From assembly GCF_009389585.1 (NCBI RefSeq), contig NZ_VIYG01000009.1, positions 62,001 to 126,000 of the forward strand: a DNA stretch of 64,000 nt. Direction: 5' to 3'. A program made the position numbers and the translations under genes. Under the pieces are notes generated by a model. That model saw nothing but the letters and a program-made list of their open reading frames with translations, was not told the origin of the DNA and made no database searches. This stretch comes from Oceanobacillus sp. CFH 90083. GTDB taxonomy: Bacteria; Bacillota; Bacilli; Bacillales; Amphibacillaceae. Shown here one piece after another: positions 17,596 through 25,615 of the stretch. The stretch's first letter is position 1; every line of letters starts with the position of its first letter.

Positions 17596-17671
17596 TTCTC
17601 TTTTAACCGTGGGTTAGGAGCAGGCGGAGTTGCCAGTAGAACAAATTATCAATTAAACAGGAGGAACTTTC

Positions 17672-18949
17672 ATGAGTATTTTACAGGATTTAGAAAGCAG
17701 AGGACTAGTAAATCAAGTAACGGATCGGGAAGGATTAGAAAAGCATCTCGAAAATAATCAAGTCACATTATACTGTGGATTTGACCCGACAGCAGACAGC
17801 TTGCATATTGGGCATCTTGTTCCTTTAACAATGCTGCGCAGATTTCAGCGGGCAGGACATAAGCCGATTGCATTAGTTGGTGGAGGAACAGGGATGATTG
17901 GTGATCCAAGCGGGCGTTCAAGCGAGCGCAGCTTGAATACGGAAGAGGTTGTTTTTGGCTTTACAGAAAGTATTCGAAAGCAAATTGCAAAAATAGTGGA
18001 TATGGACGATACGTCGAATGCCAATCAGGTTGTTTCCCGCAATAACCATGATTGGTTAGGAAATATGACAATCATTGATTTTCTTCGCGGAGCTGGAAAG
18101 CATTTTGGAATTAATTACATGCTGTCTAAAGATTCGGTTGCTGCAAGACTTGCACAAGGTATTACATTCACTGAATTCAGCTACATGATTCTGCAATCTC
18201 TGGACTTCTTACGTCTATATGAAGAAGAAAATTGTACGCTGCAAATTGGTGGAAGTGATCAATGGGGCAATATTACAGCAGGATTGGAGCTTATCCGCCG
18301 TTCCAGAGAAAATCAAGGTGAAACGGCTGAAGTATTTGGTCTAACCGTACCTTTGATTACAACAGCAGATGGAACCAAATTTGGAAAAACTGCTGGAAAT
18401 GCTGTTTGGCTGGATGCTGAAAAAACATCGCCGTATGAATTTTACCAATTCTGGATTAATGCAGATGATCGTGATGTTATTCGTTTTATAAAATACTTTA
18501 CCTTCTTATCTGATGAGGAAATTTCGGAATTAGAAAAAGAAGTAGAAACAGCGCCGGAAAAACGTGTTGCACAGCGGCGCCTGGCTGAGGAAATGACTCG
18601 GAGCATTCATAATGAGGAAAGCCTAGCGCAAGCGCAAAGAATTTCTGAAGCTTTATTTAGCGGAGATATCAAGCAGTTAAAAGTAGATGAGGTCGAGCAG
18701 GCGTTTAAAGATGTTCCTAATCACGATGCAGTGAGAGAGCCTGCCAATTTGATTGATTTATTAGTAGAAGCTTCTATTGCTTCATCCAAGCGGCAAGCAA
18801 GAGAAGATGTGAAAAATGGAGCTATTTATATCAATGGTGAACGTGTTCAGGATTTGGATTATGTAATAGATGAAGTAGATCGTTTAGGTGATGCTTTTAC
18901 AGTGATCCGCAGAGGAAAGAAAAAATATTTCTTAATTCGTTTTCAATAA
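17672..18949 (+). CDS. tyrS: Tyrosyl-tRNA synthetase
   Basis: The enzyme is 425 residues and charges tRNA-Tyr in the cytoplasm. The class I signatures are HIGH at residues 45-48 and KFGKT at 236-240, and CGFDPTADSLHIGH is typical of TyrRS. The C-terminal S4 RNA-binding domain begins near residue 350 (SSKRQAREDVKNGAIYING). GGAGG lies 9 bases before the ATG. A T-box leader controls it. Confidence 0.97.
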   Translation: MSILQDLESRGLVNQVTDREGLEKHLENNQVTLYCGFDPTADSLHIGHLVPLTMLRRFQRAGHKPIALVGGGTGMIGDPSGRSSERSLNTEEVVFGFTESIRKQIAKIVDMDDTSNANQVVSRNNHDWLGNMTIIDFLRGAGKHFGINYMLSKDSVAARLAQGITFTEFSYMILQSLDFLRLYEEENCTLQIGGSDQWGNITAGLELIRRSRENQGETAEVFGLTVPLITTADGTKFGKTAGNAVWLDAEKTSPYEFYQFWINADDRDVIRFIKYFTFLSDEEISELEKEVETAPEKRVAQRRLAEEMTRSIHNEESLAQAQRISEALFSGDIKQLKVDEVEQAFKDVPNHDAVREPANLIDLLVEASIASSKRQAREDVKNGAIYINGERVQDLDYVIDEVDRLGDAFTVIRRGKKKYFLIRFQ

Positions 18950-18976
18950 AAAAGGGTGTTCATTCAGAAAGGAAGC

Positions 18977-19017
18977 AAAAATAGATTTGACGCTATTTTA
19001 ACGTCAAATCTATTTTT
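18977..19017 (+). terminator. Terminator after tyrS
   Basis: A 16-bp perfect stem (18977-18992 with 19002-19017) ends in a T-run. Confidence 0.9.
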
Positions 19018-19075
19018 TCATCCATTGCAAAGAGGGCATATATTTTACACTTTAAGGTAGTATAAAGAATGATAA

Positions 19076-19198
19076 GGAATAAAGTATAAGCGCAATGATT
19101 TTCGGTGGGACGAGTAATCGCAGTCCCAGTCCCAGTACCAGCCCCAACCGAGGCAATCCTACACCTTTCAGGCTTGGCTTGCCAAGTTTGCTTTATTT
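19076..19198 (+). repeat. Dispersed structured repeat family 1, copy B
   Basis: It starts GAATAAAGTATAAGCGCAAT, carries GGGACGAGTAATCGCAGTCCC as a hairpin at 19107-19127, and ends in AGGCTTGGCTTGCCAAGTTT. The end overlaps the stop codon of the convergent DegV-family gene. A short extra GTATAAAGAAT upstream (19060-19070) repeats the left end. Confidence 0.8.
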
Positions 19199-20050
19199 AT
19201 TGTAGAAGAATAAAGCTAAGGTTCCCGGACCGGAATGTGCACCAATTACAGACCCGACCATTTCAATAATAATATTCTCTTCCTTCACACCAAACTGGTC
19301 CTGGATTATTTTTGAAAGCTCCTGGGCACGAGGTAAGTCATCACCGTGACTGATGCCAATTGTTTGATCTTGTAAATTACTGCCTCGCTTGTCCATGACC
19401 TCAATCATTCGCTTAAGTACCTTTTTTGACCCGCGAATTTTTTCCAGAGGGATCAGCTTGCCCTCTTCAACATGCAGGAGGGGTTTGATATTTAAAAGTC
19501 CGCCGACAAACGCTGCCGTTTTACTGACACGGCCTCCACGGTATAGATATTCTAAATTGTCGACAGTAAATATATGCTCCATCTGGGCCGCATTTATATT
19601 AGTCTGCTTGATAATTTCATCAAAGGGTGCATCCTGCTGTGCCATTTTGGCTGCTTCTAATACAACCAGCCCAAGACCCAGTGAGGCGCATTTAGAATCA
19701 ATAATATGTAGCTGTGCTTCTGGATAATCCTCTTTGATTTCTTGCTCCATCATTTTTGCGGTTTGACAGGTTCCGGATAATTCAGATGAAAAAGCAATGT
19801 ATAGTAAAGGCTTTCCCGCTTCTGCATGGGAGGTAAAGATTTCTTTAAATTGATTTGCAGATGCTTGCGATGTTTTTGGAGTTTTACCTCCCCTCATTGC
19901 ATCGTAGACTGCCTTTGGGTTAATATCAATGCTGTCGCGGTAGTCATTTTTATCAAGATGAACAGTTAATGGTATCATTTCAATATTATATTCGTTATAA
20001 TAATGTTCGGATAAATCACAAGCACTATCCGCCAGAATCGTGATTGCCAT
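19193..20050 (-). CDS. yitS: DegV family fatty-acid-binding protein (YitS-like)
   Basis: The protein is 285 residues. It begins MAITILADSACDLSEHYYNEYN, has the family TSQASANQFKEIF segment and GTCQTAKM near the ligand pocket, and ends GAHSGPGTLALFFY. DegV-type proteins bind fatty acids and can serve as FakB, presenting them to a fatty-acid kinase. I chose the ATG at 20050 for its usual N-terminus and a GGATG 8 bases upstream; a start at 20065 is possible. Position next to yitT and before yitU-V-W matches B. subtilis yitS. Confidence 0.83.
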   Translation of the reverse strand: MAITILADSACDLSEHYYNEYNIEMIPLTVHLDKNDYRDSIDINPKAVYDAMRGGKTPKTSQASANQFKEIFTSHAEAGKPLLYIAFSSELSGTCQTAKMMEQEIKEDYPEAQLHIIDSKCASLGLGLVVLEAAKMAQQDAPFDEIIKQTNINAAQMEHIFTVDNLEYLYRGGRVSKTAAFVGGLLNIKPLLHVEEGKLIPLEKIRGSKKVLKRMIEVMDKRGSNLQDQTIGISHGDDLPRAQELSKIIQDQFGVKEENIIIEMVGSVIGAHSGPGTLALFFYNK

Positions 20051-20076
20051 TTTAATCACATCCATTTCTTTTAAAA

Positions 20077-20165
20077 TGTGTGTTCAAAAAGATTCCGAAT
20101 TGGGTCTTGAAGATCAAGGCGAGATTCGCCTCTTATCATTTGAGAACTTTTTGAACATCCTCTTA
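20077..20165 (-). repeat. Palindromic repeat family 2, copy 2
   Basis: An 89-base element is bounded by perfect 11-base inverted ends, TGTTCAAAAAG (20081-20091) and CTTTTTGAACA (20147-20157). On the minus strand it reads AAATGATAAGAGGCGAATC and AAGACCCAATTCGGAA, parallel to copy 1 at 17217-17331. It lies directly upstream of the DegV-family gene. Confidence 0.8.
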
Positions 20166-20235
20166 AATTAAAGTTATATTAAGTTTACGTTTAAATGAAT
20201 ATTTAGTCAAAAAATTTAATAAAGGAGGCTGTTTG

Positions 20236-21078
20236 GTGTTTTATATTGAAGCGAAAAGGATAAGTATTGTTATATTAGGCGCATTATTAAATGCTGTATC
20301 TCTAAACTTTTTCCTGATTGGAGCAAATGTGTATGCCAGTGGATTTACAGGAGCGGCTCAGCTATTATCCAGTATTTTTAATGATTTCCTAAGTGTTGGT
20401 TTATCTACGGGGATACTATTAGCTCTTTTAAATATCCCTGTCCTGATTTTAGGCTGGCTGAAGGTAGGAAAGGGATTTACTATTTACAGTGTAGTATCCG
20501 TATTTTTCTCGACATTATTTTTAGAAATATTGCCGCTTGTTTCGATCTCTAATGATATTATTTTAAATGCTGTATTTGGCGGTGTGATTGCAGGAGTTGG
20601 TGTTGGTATCACATTAAAAGCCGGTGCTTCTACAGGCGGTATGGATATTGTGGCAATGGTTTTATCCCGTCTGAAAGATAAGCCGATTGGAACATATTTT
20701 TTAATTATGAACTCCTTGATTATAGTAATTGCCGGCGTTTTATACGAACCTGAAAATGCTTTGTATACGATGCTGACACTCTACGTAACAACCCGGGTGA
20801 TTGATACGATTCATACACGTTATGAAAAGGTTACAGCGCTTATTGTAACAAAAAAAACAGACGAGCTGCAGAAAGCTATCCATGACACAATGGTGCGGGG
20901 GATTACGATTTTACCAGCAAAGGGAGCATATACAAAAACAGATAAAAGTCTGATGTACCTCGTTGTTACAAGGTATGAATTATATGATTTAGAAAGAATC
21001 ATTAATGAAGTAGACCCGGAGGCATTTACGAACATTGTAGAGACTGCTGGAATATATGGATTTTTTAGAAAAGATTAA
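20236..21078 (+). CDS. yitT: YitT family membrane protein
   Basis: The protein is 280 residues. About five membrane helices fill residues 8-175 (YitT_membrane/DUF161, with GASTGGMDIVAMVLSR). A cytoplasmic DUF2179 domain follows from about residue 195 (VTALIVTKKTDELQKAI). Transport or regulatory function is unproven. I chose the GTG at 20236 because GGAGG (20224-20228) is 7 bases upstream. It is divergent from the DegV gene, as in the yitS-yitT pair of B. subtilis. Confidence 0.85.
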   Translation: MFYIEAKRISIVILGALLNAVSLNFFLIGANVYASGFTGAAQLLSSIFNDFLSVGLSTGILLALLNIPVLILGWLKVGKGFTIYSVVSVFFSTLFLEILPLVSISNDIILNAVFGGVIAGVGVGITLKAGASTGGMDIVAMVLSRLKDKPIGTYFLIMNSLIIVIAGVLYEPENALYTMLTLYVTTRVIDTIHTRYEKVTALIVTKKTDELQKAIHDTMVRGITILPAKGAYTKTDKSLMYLVVTRYELYDLERIINEVDPEAFTNIVETAGIYGFFRKD

Positions 21079-21093
21079 AAAGGTGTGTAGGTT

Positions 21094-21516
21094 ATGAAAC
21101 GTTGGTATGCAATTATAGCTATTACGGCACTATTGGCAGGCTGTGGAAATAGAGACGGAGAAGTAATTGAGCCCGCTGTTCCGGGGGACAACGAACAAAC
21201 AACAAGTACAGTGATGTTCCAAGAAATTGATATTACAGTAGATGGAGAGCAATTTCATATCATTGGTCAAGTGAGAACAGATGGAGATGCTTTTTTCTAC
21301 CGGATGGAGCAGGATGGAGAAATAATTCAGGAGGAAGAAATAGTAGAATTGGAGGAATCAGCCCCAGAAGCTTTTCAACATTTTGAAATCATGGAGACCT
21401 TCTCAGAGAATATTTTAGAGCAGGAGGAACCGCCCATTATTATTATGTATGGCAAAGATGAAGAGAATAATGAGATTAATCCAAACTATGTACCGGTAGA
21501 TACGGAAGGTGAGTAG
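21094..21516 (+). CDS. Small acidic lipoprotein of unknown function
   Basis: The protein is 140 residues. The signal peptide MKRWYAIIAITALLAGCGNR has a lipobox LAGC, so it should be lipid-anchored on the outer face of the membrane. The mature part is very acidic, with a predicted beta-rich central region (IDITVDGEQFHIIGQVRTDG). I do not recognise the family. It follows yitT after 15 bases and may be co-transcribed. The intracellular proteinase inhibitor gene (ipi) sits in this slot in B. subtilis, but the sequences do not resemble each other. Confidence 0.75.
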   Translation: MKRWYAIIAITALLAGCGNRDGEVIEPAVPGDNEQTTSTVMFQEIDITVDGEQFHIIGQVRTDGDAFFYRMEQDGEIIQEEEIVELEESAPEAFQHFEIMETFSENILEQEEPPIIIMYGKDEENNEINPNYVPVDTEGE

Positions 21517-21530
21517 GATAGCGATGCTGT

Positions 21531-21566
21531 AAACCCCGGCTTCATTTAAATGTGAGGCTGGGGTTT
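21531..21566 (+). terminator. Terminator after the yitT-lipoprotein pair
   Basis: AAACCCCGGC (21531-21540) pairs with GCTGGGGTTT (21557-21566) with one wobble, followed by T residues. Confidence 0.75.
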
Positions 21567-21578
21567 TGCTGTGTATAT

Positions 21579-21607
21579 TTGACCATGATAAATCAATTTG
21601 CTATAGT
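21579..21607 (+). promoter_or_regulatory. Promoter of the tetR-SMR operon
   Basis: TTGACC (21579-21584), a 17-base spacer and TATAGT (21602-21607) form a near-consensus SigA promoter, giving a leader of only about 25 bases before the regulator. A weak ACG-AC-CGT dyad at about 21614-21621 may be part of a TetR operator. Confidence 0.7.
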
Positions 21608-21638
21608 AAACTTACGACCGTTAGGAAGGATGAGTGCG

Positions 21639-22229
21639 TTGAAAAGAAAAATAATGGAGGCAGCACTTGCAGCTTTTGCGGCAAAAGGATACGAAGGGAC
21701 CTCTTTGTCTCATATAGCCAAAGAGGTAGGAATAAAAAAACCATCTATATATGCACATTTTGATAGTAAATCAGCTCTTTATATAAGTATTGTCAAGGAT
21801 GCGCTTCGAAAGCAGAAGCGTTCCATTTATAATTACTTTGAAGAAAATAAAAAGAAAAGCCTGGATAATCAATTGCAAAGCTTTTTTGAATGGATTGCCA
21901 TAGAGATAGAAGAAAAGCCTGATGTTCATTTCATTTATCGAATCACATATTTTCCGCCGGCTTCTTTAGAAAAAAAAGTTTTTCAGCTTATTGATCCATT
22001 TTTAACGGATTTAGAGAAGCTGTTAACGCGTTATATAAGACAGTATACAGCAAGGAGAGCCTGGAGGTTGACAGAGCATCCGTCCACGGTTGCTTTAGCA
22101 TATATGACGATTTTAGACGGCAGTATTCTGGAATTGTTTTTTACAGGGAAGGAATCCTATGAAAGAAAAATAAAAGCATCATGGGTTATTTTTTGGAAAG
22201 GTGTAGAAGGAGGAAGTCATATTGACTAG
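21639..22229 (+). CDS. TetR family regulator of the adjacent SMR pair
   Basis: The protein is about 196 residues. The N-terminal DNA-binding domain shows IMEAALAAFAAKGYEGTSLSHIAKEVGIKKPSIYAHFDSK, the classical TetR helix-turn-helix. The remainder is a helical ligand-binding region. Its neighbours are two small multidrug resistance (SMR) genes, a layout like B. subtilis yvdT-yvdS-yvdR. I place the start at the TTG at 21639 because AGGAAGG lies 9 bases upstream; the in-frame ATG at 21630 is immediately next to that site. The next gene starts inside its last codons. Confidence 0.82.
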   Translation: MKRKIMEAALAAFAAKGYEGTSLSHIAKEVGIKKPSIYAHFDSKSALYISIVKDALRKQKRSIYNYFEENKKKSLDNQLQSFFEWIAIEIEEKPDVHFIYRITYFPPASLEKKVFQLIDPFLTDLEKLLTRYIRQYTARRAWRLTEHPSTVALAYMTILDGSILELFFTGKESYERKIKASWVIFWKGVEGGSHID

Positions 22230-22557
22230 GCATTGGAGCTACGTTATTTTAGCAGGAATTATCGAAATAATTTGGGTGACCGGCTTAAATTACTCAACAA
22301 CGATCCTGCAGTATACAGGGACAGTCATCGCGATTATTATCAGCTTTATTGTATTAATTAAAGCAACACAATATCTCCCGGTAGGAACTGTATATGCTGT
22401 GTTTGCCGGAATTGGCGCAGCAGGAACAGTGCTTGTGGAGAGTGTGTTTTTTGGTGTGCCATTCAAAGTGGAAAAAATTATTTTTATTGCACTTATCATT
22501 TCAGGTGTTGCTGGCTTGAAGCTGTTAAGTGATAAACCAAAGCGGGGTGAAGCATAA
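22222..22557 (+). CDS. SMR family efflux subunit 1 (YvdS-like)
   Basis: The protein is 111 residues with four membrane helices. The TM1 motif LAGIIEIIW carries the membrane glutamate essential in SMR proteins. TM3 reads VGTVYAVFAGIGAAGTV. It probably forms a heteromer with the next gene to export cationic drugs or guanidinium-like compounds. It starts with TTG at 22222; AAGGAGG (22207-22213) is 8 bases upstream, and the start overlaps the tetR stop by 8 bases. No ykkC guanidine riboswitch is present. Confidence 0.85.
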   Translation: MTRHWSYVILAGIIEIIWVTGLNYSTTILQYTGTVIAIIISFIVLIKATQYLPVGTVYAVFAGIGAAGTVLVESVFFGVPFKVEKIIFIALIISGVAGLKLLSDKPKRGEA

Positions 22558-22868
22558 TGCACTGGATTGCGTTAATCATTGCCGGTTTTCTTGAAGTGGC
22601 TGGAGTGAACTATTTAAAAAAGGTATCGATGGGCAATTATTATGCGCTTATTTTTTTTGTGCTGTTCTGGGGATTAAGCTTCACGCTGCTTGGCTTTGCG
22701 ATGAACGAAATTGCAATGGGAACAGCCTATGCCATCTGGACAGGAATCGGTACAGCCGGTTCTGCGCTATTGGGGATGTTTTTTTATGGTGAATCGCGGG
22801 ATTGGAAACGTCTCGTATGTATTGCCTGTATCCTGTCAGGGGCTATGGGGTTAAAATTAATTAGTTAA
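22557..22868 (+). CDS. SMR family efflux subunit 2 (YvdR-like)
   Basis: The protein is 103 residues with four membrane helices. It has IAGFLEVAG with the essential glutamate in TM1 and the highly conserved MGTAYAIWTGIGTAG in TM3. Its ATG overlaps the stop of the preceding subunit (TAATG), so the two are translationally coupled. Paired SMR proteins usually work as antiparallel heterodimers. Confidence 0.87.
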   Translation: MHWIALIIAGFLEVAGVNYLKKVSMGNYYALIFFVLFWGLSFTLLGFAMNEIAMGTAYAIWTGIGTAGSALLGMFFYGESRDWKRLVCIACILSGAMGLKLIS

Positions 22869-22874
22869 TAAAAG

Positions 22875-22906
22875 AGCAAGAGGCCGGGAGCTCCCAGCCT
22901 CTTGCT
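22875..22906. terminator. Terminator between SMR operon and Nfu-N gene
   Basis: AGCAAGAGGC (22875-22884) and GCCTCTTGCT (22897-22906) form a 10-bp stem with an inner GGGAGCTCCC. The T-rich side faces the minus strand, and it overlaps the stop codon of the minus-strand gene. Confidence 0.75.
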
Positions 22907-23168
22907 AATAACCAAACCTCACAAATATTTCTTCTACTTTAGGGTTAATGTTCTCCCAGTCAGCATCAAAATGCTTGTTGACTGTAATAAAATTTTGATA
23001 ACCGAATACATTATCAACGTCTTCCAGTTTCATCAGTTCATTTAATATTTCATGTTCACTTACATCACCGGGCATAACAGAAATACTGTTTGTCCCAGAA
23101 AAAATAACCTTATCCGAAGTGTATTTCATTGCATTTGGATTTGGGGTCGGGGAAATATGTACTGCCAT
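22905..23168 (-). CDS. Nfu/NifU N-terminal domain protein
   Basis: The protein is 87 residues and matches the Nfu N-terminal domain alone (Nfu_N): ISPTPNPNAMKYTSDK is its signature. The C-terminal iron-sulfur CXXC domain of full Nfu proteins is missing, as in the short stand-alone Bacilli members. It may help iron-sulfur assembly, but the role is not established. GGAGG lies before the ATG. It is monocistronic on the minus strand. Confidence 0.85.
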   Translation of the reverse strand: MAVHISPTPNPNAMKYTSDKVIFSGTNSISVMPGDVSEHEILNELMKLEDVDNVFGYQNFITVNKHFDADWENINPKVEEIFVRFGY

Positions 23169-23225
23169 ATGAGTACCTCCTCATGTATTTGTTCATAAGT
23201 TCATATTAACAGAAAATCGGCAAGA

Positions 23226-23342
23226 GATAAAGAGAACTTGACAAGCCCGGCCTGAAAAACGCAGGCTGGGGTTAACCGCCCCAACAAAGACCAATTGGAT
23301 TACCCGCCCCGCCAAAACGTCGTTAAAATTTTGTACTTTCCT
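23226..23342 (-). repeat. Dispersed structured repeat family 1, copy C
   Basis: On the minus strand it reads AGGAAAGTACAAAATTTTAA, then GGCGGGGCGGGTAATCC, and ends CAGGCCGGGCTTGTCAAGTT. This parallels copies A, B, D and F. It fills the gap between the Nfu-N and HAD genes and is the most diverged of the clear copies. Confidence 0.7.
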
Positions 23343-23359
23343 AGCGCGTAAAGAAAGGA

Positions 23360-23386
23360 AGACTGCAGCTTGAAAACTTGCAGTCT
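23360..23386 (-). terminator. Terminator after the HAD phosphatase gene
   Basis: AGACTGCA (23360-23367) and TGCAGTCT (23379-23386) pair 11 bases after the stop on the minus strand, with T residues following. Confidence 0.65.
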
Positions 23387-23396
23387 CCCTTAAAAT

Positions 23397-24239
23397 TTAA
23401 ATAACGGCATTTTTCTTATTAAGATGTAAATATTCTTCTAAAAATATACCGATACCATCTTCCTCATTTGTTAAGGTTTGATGATTGGAAACAGAGATCA
23501 GCTCATCGATGGCATTTCCCATAGAAACACCGACACCGGCATAGTCAATCATTTCTAAATCATTGTCTTCATCTCCAAAAGCGATAATATTCTCCCTGGC
23601 GATATGATATTCATCAGCAATACGCTTCAGACCTACCGCTTTATTCATTCCTTTTTTTATGATTTCAATGATATTCCAAGGTGCTCCCCATTTACGGTGT
23701 TCAATGACCTCCGCATGATAATCATCCAAATGGGCCCGCAGCTCCTGCACTTGTGAAGCATCGGGATAAATTAGAACAGAAGTAGGATCATATTTTAATT
23801 TTGACTTAATATCACCAATAATATATGGAGATTCTTCGGGGATATCTTTAAAGATAGTCATAATATCTTCACTGTATTGATCTAAATAAACCTGATCTTG
23901 TACCTCAGCTAATATATTTTTTACGGCAATTTCGTTGGAAGCATCAATAATCCGGTGTGCAGTAGTTAGAGGCATCGGTGTGTGAAAACCTTTCCAGCTT
24001 GTATCCAGAGGATGATGCACGAGTGCTCCGTTGAAATTGACCATCGGTGTTTTTAATTGGAGTTCCTGATAGTATTGGATGCTGGCACGGCCAGGTCTCC
24101 CGGTAGCAATGACAACAATGTGACCATTTTCTATTGCCTGAGCGATCACTTGTTTATTTCGGCTGCTTATTTTCTTATCATCTGTTAATAACGTACCATC
24201 TAAATCAAGTGCAATTAAGTGTCTGTTTTTATTTTCCAT
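23397..24239 (-). CDS. yitU: HAD-IIB (Cof-type) phosphatase YitU
   Basis: The protein is 280 residues. HAD motif I is LIALDLDGTLLTDD, motif II is VVIATGRPG, the motif III lysine is in KKGMNKAVGL, and motif IV is IIAFGDEDNDLEMI. These place it in the Cof-like HAD-IIB group that dephosphorylates sugar phosphates or flavin precursors; the substrate is unknown. The start at 24239 has AGGTGA upstream. Its position before yitV and yitW matches B. subtilis yitU. Confidence 0.87.
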   Translation of the reverse strand: MENKNRHLIALDLDGTLLTDDKKISSRNKQVIAQAIENGHIVVIATGRPGRASIQYYQELQLKTPMVNFNGALVHHPLDTSWKGFHTPMPLTTAHRIIDASNEIAVKNILAEVQDQVYLDQYSEDIMTIFKDIPEESPYIIGDIKSKLKYDPTSVLIYPDASQVQELRAHLDDYHAEVIEHRKWGAPWNIIEIIKKGMNKAVGLKRIADEYHIARENIIAFGDEDNDLEMIDYAGVGVSMGNAIDELISVSNHQTLTNEEDGIGIFLEEYLHLNKKNAVI

Positions 24240-24391
24240 TCCTTCACCTCTCATCTGACCTTATCGTACCATGATTTGAAAATATGTAAAGTAAAGAAAA
24301 ATTAAATAAAAGCTGCATTATTTGCGAAAGATATTACAAAAACTTTACAATAGAGGTAGTATGTTGATAGTTGAAAGGAAGCGTGTCAGAG

Positions 24392-25156
24392 ATGATAGGA
24401 ATTTATCAGGAGCCAATCGAAGGAATCCCCTGCTTACATGTTGTTGATCAAAAATACACTGGAGAAGAGCGTCCTGTTGTTATTTATTATCATGGATTTA
24501 CAAGTGCCAAGGAACAGAATTTGCCGATAGCCTATATGCTTGCAGATAAAGGATGTCGTGTATTGTTGCCGGATGCACTTCATCATGGGGAAAGAAGCAA
24601 AGGATTATCTGATGATAAGCGTCAATTGGCTTTTTTTGAAATCGTGTTAAAAAATATCGATGAGTTAGGGGTCTTGCGTCAATATTTACTGCAAAATAAA
24701 CTTTTAAAAGATCAGGGATTAGGTGTAGCCGGGACCAGTATGGGAGGGATTACAACAAGTGCCGCACTTGTCAAATACCCTTGGGTGGATGCTGCGGCCG
24801 TTATGATGGGAACGCCAAAGCTGCAAGCTTACGCCAGACAATTACTGCATTATGTTGAAAAGAATGGACAGTCTCCGTTTACAAAAGAAGAATTAGATCA
24901 CTTGTTTGAAAAACTGGCTGAAATCGATTTATCTGCCCACATGGAATCACTTTACGAGCGTCCGTTAATGTTCTGGCATGGTGAAAACGATAAGGTCGTT
25001 CCTTTCGAACAATCCCATTCTTTTTATCAGACGGTCGAGCCGGCTTATACAAATAAGAGCAATTTGCAATTTATTGGAGAAAAAGGAAGAGAGCATAAAG
25101 TCAGTGTTCCGGCAATGCATCGTGCTGCTGAGTGGTTTGAGAGGCATCTGTTGTAA
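24392..25156 (+). CDS. yitV: Alpha/beta hydrolase YitV
   Basis: The protein is 254 residues with the alpha/beta hydrolase fold: YYHGFTSAKEQN oxyanion region, nucleophile elbow GTSMGG, the acid in WHGENDKVVPF, and the histidine in GREHKVS. It is probably a cytoplasmic esterase. I chose the ATG at 24392; AAAGGAAG lies about 10 bases upstream. The gene is divergent from yitU and upstream of yitW, as in B. subtilis. Confidence 0.85.
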   Translation: MIGIYQEPIEGIPCLHVVDQKYTGEERPVVIYYHGFTSAKEQNLPIAYMLADKGCRVLLPDALHHGERSKGLSDDKRQLAFFEIVLKNIDELGVLRQYLLQNKLLKDQGLGVAGTSMGGITTSAALVKYPWVDAAAVMMGTPKLQAYARQLLHYVEKNGQSPFTKEELDHLFEKLAEIDLSAHMESLYERPLMFWHGENDKVVPFEQSHSFYQTVEPAYTNKSNLQFIGEKGREHKVSVPAMHRAAEWFERHLL

Positions 25157-25216
25157 AATGATTTAATTACATGTTAAAGTATGATTTAATAGAAACAAGG
25201 GAAAGGAGGATGACAG

Positions 25217-25528
25217 ATGGACGAAGCAATGAAAGAGAATCTAATGGGCGCATTAGAAAATGTGATTGATCCAGAACTGGGTATTGATATTGTCAATCTT
25301 GGTTTAATATATGATGTGGACTTGGATGATGATGGTGTTTGTGAAGTGACAATGACATTAACTGCTATGGGATGTCCTTTATCTGCACATATTGAAGCAG
25401 ATATCAGACATGCTTTATCAGATATACCAGAAGTGAAAGAAACAAAAACAACGATCGTTTGGGATCCGCCTTGGGGGAAAGATAAAATGTCCCGCTATGC
25501 AAAAATTGCCTTGGGAATTCCAGATTGA
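25217..25528 (+). CDS. yitW: MIP18/DUF59 iron-sulfur assembly factor YitW
   Basis: The protein is 103 residues. The MIP18 (SufT) domain shows VIDPELGIDIVNLGLIYDV and the conserved cysteine in MTLTAMGCPLS, ending VWDPPWGKDKMSRYAK. Such proteins help mature iron-sulfur proteins. GGAGG lies upstream of the ATG. A strong hairpin follows. Confidence 0.9.
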   Translation: MDEAMKENLMGALENVIDPELGIDIVNLGLIYDVDLDDDGVCEVTMTLTAMGCPLSAHIEADIRHALSDIPEVKETKTTIVWDPPWGKDKMSRYAKIALGIPD

Positions 25529-25540
25529 TGAACAATGTAA

Positions 25541-25573
25541 CAAAGGCACCCGCGAAATAAGCGGATGCCTTTG
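25541..25573. terminator. Terminator between yitW and uppP
   Basis: CAAAGGCACCCGC (25541-25553) pairs with GCGGATGCCTTTG (25561-25573) with one mismatch, followed by T5 on the plus strand. Confidence 0.85.
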
Positions 25574-25615
25574 TTTTTGATTCTAATAAATAATTAATGC
25601 GTTCGTGAAGATTCT

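Noticed and set aside
21094-21516. Possible ipi (intracellular proteinase inhibitor) gene
   Set aside because: The position matches B. subtilis ipi, but this protein has a lipobox and no BsuPI-like sequence.
21570-21640. ykkC guanidine riboswitch before the SMR operon
   Set aside because: The leader is only about 25 bases long, too short for a riboswitch, and the conserved motifs are absent.
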